DNA of 64,000 nucleotides, taken from Anaeramoeba flamelloides (taxonomy: Eukaryota > Metamonada > Anaeramoebidae). Each line of letters begins with the position of its first letter. The first letter of the stretch is position 1. The notes below the pieces were generated by a model that was not told where the DNA came from, did no database searches, and worked only from the letters and a program-made list of their open reading frames with translations. The translations under genes and the position numbers were made by a program. Below are positions 35,801 through 47,339 of this stretch, in pieces. The DNA is taken from positions 10,011,001-10,075,000 of the forward strand of contig JANTQA010000015.1 of NCBI GenBank assembly GCA_027625915.1. The letters are read 5' to 3'.

Positions 35801-38800
35801 GAAAAAAAAATAGTAGAAAAAAGAAAAAATAAAGAAATTCAAAATAAATAAGAAAAATGATTAATGTTTTTGGAATTAAAATTAAATTGTGATTATATGA
35901 CCCAAATCATTTATATTTGGGTTCTTTTTTCCTCATAATATGTTGTGCCATATTGGTAAGGAAATATTCTATAGTAATGTAATAAATTTCTTCTGTGTTC
36001 ATTTTCTTCGGAAATTAGTATGTATCTTTAGTATCAACACACAATCTTAAAATCTTTGAATTTTCTTGGGGTCTTTTTTTCAGTGTTTTCTAGTTTTTTC
36101 ATATCTTTTACACCCCAATATGATGTGATCGACATCATCTATTTTGATATATACAAAAAGTGGATATTTTGAAATCTACTCCCTTTTCCCATTCATGTGT
36201 TATCTATTGAAACCATTTCAGAAAGGCTTTAGTTTGGATATATTTGTAGATAATTTCAAGTTTAGGTATGGTGGTTTTTTTCAATAAAGTTGTCTGGAAA
36301 TTGGCTAATTTTTAAATATCTTTTTAATTTCCGGTTTTTATTTTCTTTTGAAGATTCTACTTTGCCTTTTATTAACTTAATATGATTCAATTTTTCTATT
36401 TTGGTTTAGTTTTAGAAATAATTGTTTTATATAAATTTTTTCTATTCAAAGGTGAAATTAAGAGAAAATTAATGCTGAAAAAATTCTAAAATTTTTTACC
36501 TCACAAAATCATGATATTATCAAAAGATTATAGTTTTGAAAATAGATATATTTGTGTCAATTTTATGATATAAGATTTGTCATTTTTTTTTGTTATTATT
36601 TTAAAAATAATAATAAAAAAATATTTTATCGGTAAATCTGTCATATATGGATGCAAAAAGGAAATGAATTTGTGATTATTTTTTCATAAAATGTTTAAAA
36701 ATATTACATATTTTAATGAAATTTTATTGATTTTTTGAAATATTCAGGGGGGGGACGGAGAAAATTCAAGGAATTTTTTATTGAAAATTTTAGGAATTTA
36801 ATAAACAAAATGAAAAATGTAGAAAAATAAATGAAAATTTATTGAAATTTAAATGATGATATTAATTTTTTTTAATTGTTTTGTGTGAAAAAAAAGAAAC
36901 AAATATCCCAAAAATAGAAAAGAAAAGGAAAAATAAAAAGCATAGCTATTGAAACAAAACAATAAAAAAGTTTTTAGATCTAATTATTGAAATATCTTCT
37001 AAAGTGATTATTTCCAAAATTTTTGTCTTTTTGTTAACCCATTTTTTATTTATATTTTATTGTTCTTTTCATTGCTTTTTTTTTGGGAATTTAGAATCAG
37101 TTTGTTGATTATATTTATTTTTTTGACTTGTTGAAAAAGAAAAAAAACGCAAAAATAAACTAAAAATATATAAATCCAAACCAAATGCCTGTCATTTCTT
37201 TATTCCACTGTCAAATAAAAAACGAATTACAAAAATACAATCTTAAAAAAAAATGAAAATATTTAAATTTTTTTCATATACAAATAGAAAAACTCAATAA
37301 TTATTTTGTTAAAAATGAAACCTTGTAATGATTTTAATCATGAATGAAGATGTAACGTGTTTTTTACATTAATAAACATTACGAATTTTCCACACAATGA
37401 CCAAATTGGCTTTTTTAAGATTATTAATTTATTTCAACTCTCCGGGTGTACTTGATTTGTTAGAGAGGTATTAAGATTCCAATGAATGTTTTTCAAGAAT
37501 TTTATTGATACTTCCATTGCGCTTTTATTAAAAAAATTCTTTAATAATTTTCATTGGAATTTTGAGGTTTTTTTTGAATAACAGTTCCCCCAAGTTCATT
37601 ATATGAAAAAACATTGAAATTTGGAGGAAATTTTATTGAAATTTCAAATTCAAATAATTTTTTTATGAAATTTTAATTGATTTCCTATATAAATGTTGTA
37701 GTAAGGCACAGAGTTATTTTGGACTTTTAAATTATTGGTTTCTATTTTTTCCGTGTTGTGGTGTTTACAATTGATAACGAAATTTCTTGAGAAAAGCCAA
37801 TTTAAAAGTTTTTGATCAGTTCATGTTACTTTTGAAAAAAAATGTAATCATAATTTAATTAAGAATCCAGATTTAGATTTATGGAATTAAATATTAATAA
37901 TCGCAAATAAACCTATCTTTTTTTTTTTCTTTTTTTTTCTTGCATTTCTGTAAGGTATATTCGAGATTTTATTTTTTGAAAATTTTGTGTTTGGTAGATT
38001 TTGGTTACGATATTGTTTCCATGGGTGTTACATCAGCCTGAATTTAGTAAACTTAAATATATGTTCAGCCTTAAAAATCTCATTTTTAATTTTTATGGAT
38101 TTGCAGACTTAAATGGAATAATTTTAAATTTAAAAGTTGTCCAGTGCCGTTGAAAACATGTTTTGGTTTACATGTATCAATGGCTTGAAAACTTTGATTT
38201 TTAATCAAATGGAAAAATTTTTTCTCTCGTTTTTTTTTAAAGTTTAAAAATTATTTTTATTTGTTTTTTCTTAAAGGAAAAATAGGAAGTTTACTTATCT
38301 TAAAATAAAATCAATCAAACCAATTATTTTTAATTTTTTAGCATAATAAAAACGTAAAACTCTGATAAAAAAAAAACTGGAAATATTATTAATCTTCAAA
38401 ATTGGTCAAATTCAATTTTTTTGTATTTTTGAAGATTTTCTTGATTAATTTCATTAGTATTAAACTTATTTAAGTTTCTTCAATGGTTTTGAGAGTAAAA
38501 ATAAAAAATATTATTTTCTGACTATTAATAGTTAATTTCTGAAACTGTCTAAAGACCAAAATTGTTGAAACCGTTAATACTATATATTTTTAAATTTTTA
38601 TTAAAAACCAAAAGTAGCCACCAAAGCCAAGAGGAAATGTTTTGTTCTTAACTAAATTAAAACAGCCTGATCCCTTCTGAATGGTTTTTTTTTTTATATA
38701 AAAATCTGACCTAAATCCCCTATACAAACCACCCAGTTCTGTTTCACATACCCTAACCGTCATTAGCCTTCCTGGAAGTGGTTTTTTAAAATGCCTAAAG

Positions 38801-38978
38801 CCAATATATTTCAATATTATTTACTATTTTGAAATAAATAGAGAATTTGACTAAAAAGATAATATAACCAATTTTTACAAAATAATAATTTTCCCAAAAA
38901 TTCAATCACTTGGAAAATGTAAATCAAATAATGTATCTGAATTTATTAAAAGGTGGTTTGGTGTTTATGATATGGGTG

Positions 38979-39029
<51 letters not shown>

Positions 39030-39737
39030 CTTATCTTTTTGGTTTTCACGATTATTATTAATTATGAAAATAAAACAATTTTTTTTTAGTCTTTTTGTTT
39101 CTAAAGAACGTTATAGAGTTATAAACAATTTCTTTTTTTATAATAAAATAATATTTTCAATAGTATTCGTGTCCATGCAATTATTGTCGAAGTAGATTCA
39201 TCAAAACTCCCAACCCATGAAGCAGTTTTCCAAAAAATATTTATATTGATTTTTGCTATGTTTTTTACAATGGCTGTAATATTTCCTATTCTTATTATTA
39301 AAACTAAAAATGAAATACAATATAAAATAGAAATCGCATATAATTTTTCCTGTGCATTTATCTCCATTGTAATAACAATTGTCCTAGCCATTTATACAAA
39401 CAAATTTCGTCGAAAGTTATTCCATACCAATATTTCTTTATATTATTTTACCAAAAGGATTGTAGTGATTGTATTACTTAGCTTTTTATGTTATCTTATT
39501 CAATTGGTGTTTTTATTGGTCAACCAAACAATGCGCTCTCGGGGTGGTGAATACTCTCTTAATAATTTGAGATCCCAAATAACATTTTTTTTTGGTGAAA
39601 TTTTGGAAATATTGCCTATTTGGTTTGTTATTATCTTTGTTTTTAAGGGTGTTGGTTCTCAGAAAGATCAGGGTCTAAGAGAAAGCGAGCAATTAATTCA
39701 AAATAATTTTTCGTCATCAATGTCTGATGATATATAG
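32890..39737 (+). CDS. THH1/TOM1-like seven-transmembrane protein (three exons)
   Basis: Exons 32890-33006, 33071-33228 and 39164-39737 join in phases 0 and 2 to give 282 residues, normal for the family. Seven hydrophobic spans follow each other: WTIVLIVILSLSSLFSIFFL; FYLFVFIGSVLALILTI; SFSDLFLYCAFVFVVLSMII; FILIFAMFFTMAVIFPILII; CAFISIVITIVLAIY; IVVIVLLSFLCYLIQLVFLL; ITFFFGEILEILPIWFVIIF. The segments DLFLYCAFVFVVLSMIIRVHA and GEILEILPIWFVIIFVFK match the conserved third and seventh helices of plant TOM1/TOM3/THH1 proteins (the EILP motif). These are multipass proteins of vacuolar and other membranes with a GPCR-like fold; their signalling role is uncertain. The tail is Ser/Gln-rich. The splice sites are GTAAAT...ACAG and GTAAGT...TAG, both with strong consensus. 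Confidence 0.85.
33387..33543. repeat. Short inverted-repeat hairpin in intron 2
   Basis: The ends GGTATTTGAATTTTAAATGG and CCATTTTTAATTCAAATACC are inverted copies of about 28 bases. A second paired block lies inside (TTTCCTTTTTC against GAAAAGGAA). The total is about 157 bases, without coding capacity. It is probably a MITE-like element, and its family was not otherwise seen in this window. Confidence 0.6.
34770..35330. repeat. Dispersed repeat, copy in the seven-pass gene intron
   Basis: Shares ACTTTTTCAA, then CATTATTTCAGAT, ATAAGTTAT and TTGAAAATATTATT, then GATTAAAAACT..AATTATTC with 54610-54950, in the same order and orientation. Its 5' part also resembles the start of the repeat at 24292 and 61741. 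A (TA)n tract and GT-rich text interrupt this copy. It is anciently diverged and its class is unknown. Confidence 0.45.
38590..38815. other. GC-richer island inside intron 2
   Basis: About 225 bases with clearly more G+C than the rest of the intron. The minus strand is open for 74 codons (for example PLPGRLMTVRVCETELGGLY). The predicted peptide has no family I recognise and its start is not embedded in a good exon context. It may be a non-coding RNA inside the intron, a fossil exon or an old insertion. It is the only such island in about 6 kb. Confidence 0.3.
38981..39024. repeat. (TA)n microsatellite
   Basis: A pure TA dinucleotide run of 22 units, about 140 bases upstream of the intron-2 acceptor of the seven-pass gene. 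A shorter run lies at 35026-35051. Confidence 0.95.
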
Positions 39738-40810
39738 AATTAAATTTTATTATTTGAATTCTTTAGATTGTTCAATATTATATAACTATCAACAATTATT
39801 CAAAAAATAGTTATTCTTATTTTTTTAATTATAGGGAAATTATTTACTTGGCAGGTTTTAAATTTCAGATTAAATGTGTGTTTCATTTCTTTGGCTATTA
39901 TCTATTATAATAACAGGTAATTTTTCTAAGTGGATCTGATAATTTAAATGATAATGAAAGATAAATAAAATCTTTGCTATAATTTGTGAAATGGAATTTC
40001 TCATTTTTATATTTGTTTATAATCAAAATAAAAATGTATAATTTTCATTTGTTCTTGAAATATGAATATTTAATCATTTAAAAACTTGAATAAATAACCA
40101 TCAATTTTATCCCAATAAATTTTATTAATTATAATTTTTTGTATTTTTTATTCTGAAAATTTTTTCTTTATGTTGTTGTTGTTGTTTTTTTTTTTTTATT
40201 ATTGAAAAGGTTGAAATTACTCCTTAGATATCATTTAACTTAAATTTCGAAAGTAAAAAATTAAAAGTGTAATTACTGAAGTTTTTCTTTTATTATTCAG
40301 TTATTTAGGGGAAAATAAAATTGAAATCAAATAAAACTATTTTTAAATTAATTGGTTTTATTAAAAGAGAATTAAATTTTAACTCTTCTTTTTTTTTTTG
40401 TTTTTTTATATAAAACGTAATAAAAAGGGGGGGGGGGGGGGGGGCATTTATTTCAAAAAAAGAAACTTGAAGAAGAGAATTTTTTATTTTCATTTTTTGT
40501 TTCTACTTATAAATATTTTTTTAATTTAAATGTGTGTCTATTATTTGTTATGTTACTGATATATAATGATATTTTTAAAAATGTAGGAAATGTAATTTTT
40601 TATGGATAGAAAACTTAAGGTAATAAAGAAAAAATAATAATAATAAAGTTAAAACAAAAAAATACTTAAAATAGTACAAAATATATAAATTCGGGCACCC
40701 AGTGTCCCCACTCAGAGAGATGTATAATACTAATCATTAATAACAGATTGAATTGTTTTTATATGTAATCGGTAATCTTTCTGTCAGGTTTTTACTCCCC
40801 ATGTATTCTG
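39738..40810. other. 3' flank of the seven-pass protein gene
   Basis: AT-rich with no exon recognised on either strand. It includes a run of 18 G at 40427-40444, striking in this composition. The 3' untranslated region and terminator of the upstream gene are presumably here. Confidence 0.4.
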
Positions 40811-41570
40811 GGGGTGTGTCCCCGAGTGCCGTTAAGTGTCTAGGTTTTCTTGGGTTTTTCTGTTTTATTTATTAAGTATACTAGGTTTTCTCGAGTTTTA
40901 TATTCATTTCGAAAAATCCATATATTTTTTGTTTGGCTTTTTTGAGTTTTCAATATATTTAGAAAATCAACAGATTTTCGTTAAGTTTTTTTGTTTTTTA
41001 TATTTATTTGTGAAGTTTTCTAGGCTTTTTTGAGGTTTTCTATTTTTTTGTAAAATGTTTTAGGTTTTTTTGAGTTTTCTCTTTAATTTGCGAAGTTTTC
41101 TAGGTTTTTGGGGATTTTTCTATTTATTTGGATAATCAATAGATTTTCATTAGGTTTTTTTTTACTTTAGAAATAAATAGAAAATTTTAATAAATCTTCA
41201 GTTTATTTCTAAACTAAAAAAACCTAGAACATTTCACAAATAAAATAGAAAACCTCAAAAAAGCCTAGAAAACTTCACAAATAAATATAAAAAACAAAAA
41301 AACTTAACGAAAACCTGTTGATTTTCTAAATATATTGAAAACTCAAAAAAGCCAAACAAAAAATATATGGATTTTTCGAAACGAATATAAAACTTGAGAA
41401 AACCTAGAATGCTTGACAAATAAAATAGAAAACTCAAGAAAGGTTAACAGTGGTTTTTTTTATTTCTCGAATTAAAAATAAAGTTATCACGTGGTTTTTA
41501 CAGAATTGGAAATGAAATTGTAAAATTGGGGATTTTACTAAATTCTTTCAAACTCTGTAAAACATAAAGA
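40811..41570. repeat. Large hairpin cluster R5
   Basis: It opens with GTGTCCCCGAGTGCCGTTAA, then GTGTCTAGGTTTT. The left arm (about 40836-41160) pairs with the right arm (about 41190-41450) through repeated units such as TGAAGTTTTCTAGG and TTTTTGAGTTTTCTATTTA-like text. A module-B palindrome at the centre (about 41155-41222) forms the tip. A diverged module A follows (41494-41563). The two arms translate on opposite strands into almost the same Phe-rich peptide. This shows their near identity; it does not indicate a gene. The left arm carries extra units that the right arm lacks. Confidence 0.9.
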
Positions 41571-42553
41571 GGGTGAATAATTTTTAATTTGTGCATGTAT
41601 ATGATATAATATTTTTTACTTTAATATTTAAATTAATTTTCTTCTTCTCCTTTTTTTTATTTAATAAACATTCTTTAATTACTCCTTTCTATAAATAAAT
41701 AAAGAATAATAATTTTTTCACAAACTTCTACAATCTCATTTGGAGTGGAAAGTTTGTAAATATTGAAAAATATACTCTTGCCCCTGTGGGGAATAAGGGT
41801 TTTTAAATTAAACTCTCTTTCTGGAAATTGGATTTTTTTTTTAAAACGGTGAATTGGGATTTTAAATTTAATAAGGCCCACTTATAATATATGCAGGTTT
41901 ATTTGTGGTAAATGTGGGGGCTTCATTTTATTGTAAGTGTGTTCGGTTTGTGTGTAACGCGGGAGTGTGTAAGTAATAAATTAATTAGTAAAAATAATTC
42001 CAAATCTGTTTAATTAAAGAAAACCCAAAATATCACAAATATTGGTGGTTTTTTCTTTTTTTATTATAAAAACAAAAAATTCAAGATCTAAAAAAAAACA
42101 TTTCGAAATTCACAGATAAAGCTGGATAAAATTAAAATAAAGTTTATATACCATTTATTATACTTGTTTATGACTTAATGTTAAATATATTTAAATATGT
42201 GCGCGGTAATTTGTTATATTTTGAAGTGTTGTGGTCGATAAATGTGGTAGTGATGTTTTTATTTCAAACCTCATTTGCAACATAAATTCTAAATTTAATT
42301 GGTAAAAAATTTTTTTGAAATAAAAATTTAAAAAAAAAATCCTAAATTTTTAATTTTACCAAGATATCTTGGTTTGGTATTCTTTTTGGTTAATAAACAT
42401 GCTACTAGTTGTGAAAGTGATCTATGTTACATCTAAAATGTATTTATTATACTTTTCAGTGCATATAATAAAATCACTTATGAGCAAAAAAAAATGCAAA
42501 ATAGTATAAAATTAAATAACCTGTAAAAAAAGAGTACACATAATCAAGAAATT

Positions 42554-42584
<31 letters not shown>

Positions 42585-42800
42585 CAATAATCTTGAAAAA
42601 AACTCTGAAACTTGTTTCGCAGGAAAAATTCATAATCTAAAAACAGATAATAATCTGTCTCAGATTCACCAATTGTATCTTGGATTCAATAATTGTCACA
42701 TAAAAAAAAAAAAAAAAAAAAAATGTACATTAGTTGATTCATATGGTATATTCGAAGGTGCAGAACTCTCTAAAGTGTTATATTTTGTTACTATTTAATT

Positions 42801-43912
42801 TAAACTTCATAGAAGCTTGAAATAAACACCCCCATTTTTTTTTTATTTTTTTGAAATTTGGCTTTAAGGTTTACAATCCTTAAAATTTGAAATAAGAATA
42901 TCTTGTAAGAGGAGCAGTGACGTGTTATTTTTGTTCTTGGAAGATCAATCTTTTAATTTTTATGGACTTTTTATTATGGTTCAAAAAATGTATTTTTTGT
43001 TTTTCTTTTTGTTTTTCCAAAATCTGAATTGAATGGCCAAAGGTTAAAAGGTTAGTATGGGGGTTGGATGTTGGTTTTTGGTTTTTGTGTTGTCAATTGA
43101 AATTTTTATTTAGGTTTGGTTTTTATTGGATCTTTTTAAAAAACATTATTTTTGCTTTAGTCAGTTTGGAATTAATGGATTAATCTATATTAAATTTTTT
43201 TACCTAAATTTAACACCGATAGAGAAAATTTTTTAGCAGTTACTTAGATTTGAAAAGCTCTGTTTATTTTCAATATTAAACATATTTCTCGATAAGGAAT
43301 CCATATTTAGAAATTGATCAAAAAAATAAAATAAAAAAAATAGAGACTCGTACCTTAAGGTACTAATCTCTATTAAATATTTTTTTGTCTAAATTTAATT
43401 GAGATTGAGAAAATTTCTTGTAATTACTTCGATTTGAAAATCCCTATTTATTTTCAATATTGAAAATATTTCTAGATAATGAGTCCTTATTTAGAAATTG
43501 GTCAAAAAAAAAAGAATAGAAACTAGTCCCTTAATCCCAAACTAACCAAAAAAAAAATAATTTTTTTTAAAAAGATCCAAACGAAACCAAACCACAATAA
43601 AAATTTTCAATTTACAACTTACAAACCAATGTTTTGTTTTAGAACTTAACTATCAAACCCTTAGTCTTATACTCATAAAATCGGCTTTTGAGAAATCAAA
43701 AATATAAAGTTCCAAAAAATACAAACTTTTTGAAACACAATAAAATTCCATAAAAATTCAAAGATTGATCTTCCAAGAACAAAAATAACACGTCACTGCT
43801 CCTATTACAAGATATTCTTATTTCAAATTTCAAGGATTGTAAACCTTAAAAGCCAAGTTTCAAAAAAATTAAAAAATGTTCGGGATGCTTATTTCAAGTT
43901 TGAATAAAGTTA
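42801..43912. repeat. Complex fold-back element with 380-base arms
   Basis: The left arm (42801-43181) and right arm (43532-43912) are inverted copies. Landmarks include GAGCAGTGACGTGTTATTTT on the left against its complement at about 43782, and TTTACAATCCTT against AAGGATTGTAAA. The 350-base loop holds two tandem direct repeats of about 150-170 bases (about 43185-43330 and 43368-43515), which share TATTTATTTTCAATATT and CATATTTAGAAATTG-like text. They are separated by a small palindrome (GTACCTTAAGGTAC). No reading frame. It lies about 340 bases beyond the HMGB gene's stop codon. Confidence 0.85.
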
Positions 43913-44251
43913 AAAAGATTGAACAAATTTGGATAAGTTACAACACCAGAAAAAAGTTTCCAAGGACCAAATTTGCTAATATCAGTTTTTCCATATATTA
44001 TAAGAAAAGGTATTACTCGAATTGCCAAAATGACATATATTTTAAAAACTGAAAAAAAAAAAAAAATTAGCAAAACAAAATAAATAAAAAATTAATAAAA
44101 AATTTTATTGGTCAGGCAATCCTAAAAAAATTATCATTTGTTGTTAGCACCATTAGTAGATCAAAAATGAACGCTAACAAAACAAATTAATATGATGGGG
44201 GGATGAGGATACAAACAAGCTATCCTTTTTAAAAAATAAATTTAAGTCAAT

Positions 44252-45251
44252 CTAGTTCTTTTTTTTATATTCTTTCATTTCCCTTTCCCATCTTTCTTTA
44301 TCCTTTTCGGATTTTGCAACCCATGGCTTTTTTTGTTCGTCGTCCATTTTTCCCCATTCTTTTGAAACCATTTTGGTTAACTCGCCAAATTTGAGCTCTG
44401 GATTCTTTTCTTTAAATACCTTTCTTCTTTCTGTATTAAAAATGATATAGGCAGATCTTTTTCCTTTTGGTGCATTTGGATCCTTCTTCTTCTTCTTCTT
44501 CTTTGACTTCTTCTTCTTCTTCTTCTTATTTTTCTTCTTCTTCTTCCTTTTCTTTTTCTTCTTGGACGAGCTTGAACTCGAATCAGAAGAGGAGCTTGAA
44601 CTGCTATCTGAGCTCGAAGACGAATCAGATGAGGAGCTTGAGCTGCTGCTTGAGGAGGAACTTGATGAGGATTCTGGCTTATTTTTTAAATACTCTCTTT
44701 GTTCCTTTTCGAATCTTTCTTTGTCTTGTTCAGCTTTTTTGATATAAGGCTATTTTTGTGAAAACAACAAAAGCAAAAAATAAATTAAATCAAGAAATAA
44801 ATAAATTCAAGAAATAATTTAAAAAAAAAAAAATGTTATTTAAATATTAAAATGAAGAGTGAATAATAAACAAGGTAAATAAATAAGTTAGTTTAATTTT
44901 TGTGACTTTAACTTGTTTTATGTTTGACGTGTCAATGAAAAAAGAAAGACACGTTAAAAAAACAAAAAACAAATTAAATTTTGAAAGAGAAAGAATAATC
45001 AAAATTGTTGATTTTTTTGATTTACTTTTTCAGTAAAAAATCTCAAAAAACAAAAAACAAACTTTTTTATCTTCTTCAGTCATAGCTTTCCATCTCTTGC
45101 TAACTTCTTTGGTGATGTCACCGAATTTGAGATCGGGGTTTTTTTCTTTAATTTTTTTTCTTTCTTCGACATTGAAAAACATAAAGGCATGCATTTTTCC
45201 TTTTGGTGCATTTGGGTCCTTCTTCTTTCTCTTTCTTCTTTTTGATGGCAT
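44252..45251 (-). CDS. HMGB-like protein with two HMG boxes (two exons)
   Basis: Exon 1 is 45251-45063 (63 codons from ATG) and exon 2 is 44749-44252, joined in phase 0 across a 313-base intron (GTTTGT...TAG), giving 228 residues. Box 1 reads KKKDPNAPKGKMHAFMFFNV, then KNPDLKFGDITKEVSKRWKA, and after splicing DKKPYIKKAEQDKERFEKEQ. A run of about 38 residues, almost all Ser with a few Asp, then about 35 nearly pure Lys, forms the linker. Box 2 reads DPNAPKGKRSAYIIFNTERR, then LTKMVSKEWGKMDDEQKKPW. The protein ends soon after in KKKN. HMGB proteins bend DNA and loosen chromatin in the nucleus. The Ser-Asp run looks like a casein-kinase-2-type phosphorylation tract (inference). Confidence 0.92.
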
Positions 45252-46090
45252 TAAATTAAATTAAATCTAAAAAATTGGTTATTTTCTTTTTGATAAATAA
45301 GAAAAAAATAATTTCGAATGTGGGAAAATTTCTTTTGTGTCTTTTTATTTTTTTGTTCTATATTGAATCCAAGATTGAATTTTGTAATGGATGATACCGT
45401 ACCATTCCATTTTTGATAAGATAACAATCTGAATAATTTATTTAAATTTGTACAATATTTTTTGGTAAACAAGGAGAAAAGTTGCAAAATTGTCTTAAAA
45501 CCTATGGGTTGGTGATTAAAAACTTTTCAGATCTCATAGTAACGTTAATTTTTTTTTCCTTTCTATTCGTAATCCGTTTTAAAGGAATATTTTAACGGTA
45601 ATCTCTGTAATTTTCAAAAATCGAAGGAAATCTTTTTCAATCTTGGTGAATTGGTGGAGTAAAAAAAACAACAGTCCCACAGTGCCTCCTTTTAAATATT
45701 TTTTCTTAAACAGATTAACAAACGATTCTTCAATTTGAACTCTTTTAAACCCCGTCACCTTGATCCCATGAACGATGAAATTATAATTTCAATAGTCAAC
45801 TTCTCAAAAAAGACTCCAAAAACAAAAAATTATTTAAATTGGAACAAAATTCAAATCACAACACCTCTTTCAAGTTTACAATTCACCACTTTGTGTTATA
45901 AAACTTAATTTCTGGAAAATAAAAACTCTTTTTGTTCTTCACTACAACTGAATGTAAATTGAAAGATACGTTAAATATTTTGAAGAATGAACAGTTGAAG
46001 ATCGTGAATAAATAACAAACAACAGACCTTTCTTTTCAATATTTTAAATGGGACAAGAATTTAAAAGAAATTTCCAACAAAAAACTTCTT
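45252..46090. other. Spacer upstream of the HMGB gene
   Basis: A divergent region between the HMGB gene (-) and a weak candidate gene (+) at 46091. No exon or repeat family member recognised; it probably holds the HMGB promoter. A minus-strand open frame at 45251-45487 starts from an alternative codon and overlaps the HMGB start. It has no domain. Confidence 0.35.
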
Positions 46091-46197
46091 ATGGCTCTTC
46101 GAAAAAAAGTCACTGTTACAACATTCTTCAATATAAATGCAGATGTTTTCAAAAACGAAGACAATGGGTTTGTGAAGTTAGACTTTAAATTGTCAAG
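46091..46197 (+). CDS. Candidate first exon of an unrecognised gene
   Basis: From ATG the frame reads MALRKKVTVTTFFNINADVF, then KNEDNGFVKLDFKLS, and meets a good donor (AG|GTAAAC at 46198). Codon use and beta-strand alternation look genuine. A possible next exon follows CAG at about 46673 (ATGAGAAATTTTGTTTGC, phase 2). An open frame of about 95 codons follows TAG at about 46791-47092 (KEPYKNHFDLYWHLFNLQLK). I could not find one set of phases that links all three, so the exon chain is unresolved. No domain recognised. Confidence 0.35.
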
Positions 46198-46792
46198 GTA
46201 AACCATTATAGATTGTTAATAAAACTGTTTCTAAAACTTTTGGTGGTGTAAATAACCCATGTTAACATCCTTTAACCCATTACAACAATTTAACTTGAGT
46301 TTTTTTTTTGACTTGGGTATTTGGAGATAGGAAGTAATATACTGTGAATTGCAAATTAAAAAGATCAAAATTTTCATTCAGCTTTCCTAATGGTTCACAT
46401 CCCAAAAATTCAAAAAAATTCACAAAAATCCCAATCCTAAAGACCAAAATGAATAATGCCAGATTGTGAAGAGAATTAAAAATTTGAAATATTGGACTAA
46501 TTGATTGATAAAATCTTTTTTTGGAAAGCAGAATGAAAATTTTATTCCTTTTTGTTTGCAAAAAATCGTAATATGAACTTTGTTGACATTCTAATTTGAT
46601 TTAGGTCTTTAGATCTTGAATAACAAAAAAGGTTTAAAAATATTAATTGATTTTGTTTTCTCAATTTTTTCAGAATGAGAAATTTTGTTTGCAAAAAAAA
46701 TTTGTTTTTGTATAATTCAAAAAAAGATCTTGACATTTTTTTTGTGAGCAGAAGTTAACCAATTTACAAATTTTGTTTTATTATATATTATA

Positions 46793-47092
46793 GAGTTACG
46801 AGTCAAAAAACGTGTTATTTCAATACCATTGAAAAAATTGAAAGAGCCTTATAAAAATCATTTTGATTTATATTGGCATTTATTTAATCTTCAATTGAAG
46901 ATCACAATGAAACATTGTTCTATTTTTCTCAATATCTTGGTAACTAAGAATTTGAGTTTTTCTATTTTTAAGAAAAAATATATTGATTTATTAGATTCAC
47001 TCCATAAACATATCAACTATTCTTTGATATATATTATCCCCCCATTTACATTTATTCCACTCGAGCTATTTATAAAAAGAATTGAGATTTGA
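46793..47092 (+). CDS. Candidate exon, unknown protein
   Basis: An open frame after an AG acceptor at about 46791-46792. It reads LRVKKRVISIPLKKLKEPYK, then HFDLYWHLFNLQLKITMKHC, ending LELFIKRIEI before TGA. It could be the last exon of a gene beginning near 46091, but the splice phase does not match the best upstream donors. No family is recognised, and the frame is rich in Ile, Leu and Lys as expected by chance in AT-rich DNA. Confidence 0.25.
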   Translation, partial: ELRVKKRVISIPLKKLKEPYKNHFDLYWHLFNLQLKITMKHCSIFLNILVTKNLSFSIFKKKYIDLLDSLHKHINYSLIYIIPPFTFIPLELFIKRIEI

Positions 47093-47126
47093 ATATTGTT
47101 TTGTATCTATATACCTTATATAAATA

Positions 47127-47330
47127 ATAAACTTCATTTCAAAATCATTGCCCCACTAAAAATCATATTATGAAAATAAATCTTTTTATAAATATAGTAA
47201 TTATTTTAATAAAAAAATTACTATTTTAATATCCAGTTCTATACACCATAAATATTTCTTTTTCATCTAAAAATAAAATAAAAAAAATAAAATAAAAATT
47301 GAAAAAAAATTGGGACATTTATGATGAAAT
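47127..47330. repeat. Dispersed repeat, copy 2
   Basis: Same element as 19617-19815, same orientation: AACTTCATTTC, ATTGCCC near the left side, then TTTACTATTTTAATATCCAG-type text and TTCTATACACC. Non-coding, no terminal repeats seen. Confidence 0.6.
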
Positions 47331-47339
47331 TTCGTTTAC

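Larger units (their letters stand above)
33229..39163 (+). other. 5935-base intron of the seven-pass protein gene
   Basis: The donor GTAAGT at 33229 and acceptor TAG at 39161-39163 join phase-2 codon halves and restore helix 3. Inside are an inverted-repeat hairpin (33387-33543), a dispersed repeat (34770-35330), and (TA)n tracts at 35026-35051 and 38981-39024. There is also a poly-A tract near 35623-35650 and a GC-richer island (38590-38815). No internal exon was recognised. The length is extreme next to the 64-base first intron. Confidence 0.8.

Noticed and set aside
40836-41437. Two Phe-rich open frames on opposite strands
   Set aside because: They are the two arms of the R5 hairpin; the matching peptides reflect the inverted repeat and not a gene.
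44467-44747. Plus-strand Ser-rich and Glu/Leu-rich open frames
   Set aside because: Antisense of the poly-Lys and poly-Ser codons of the HMGB second exon.
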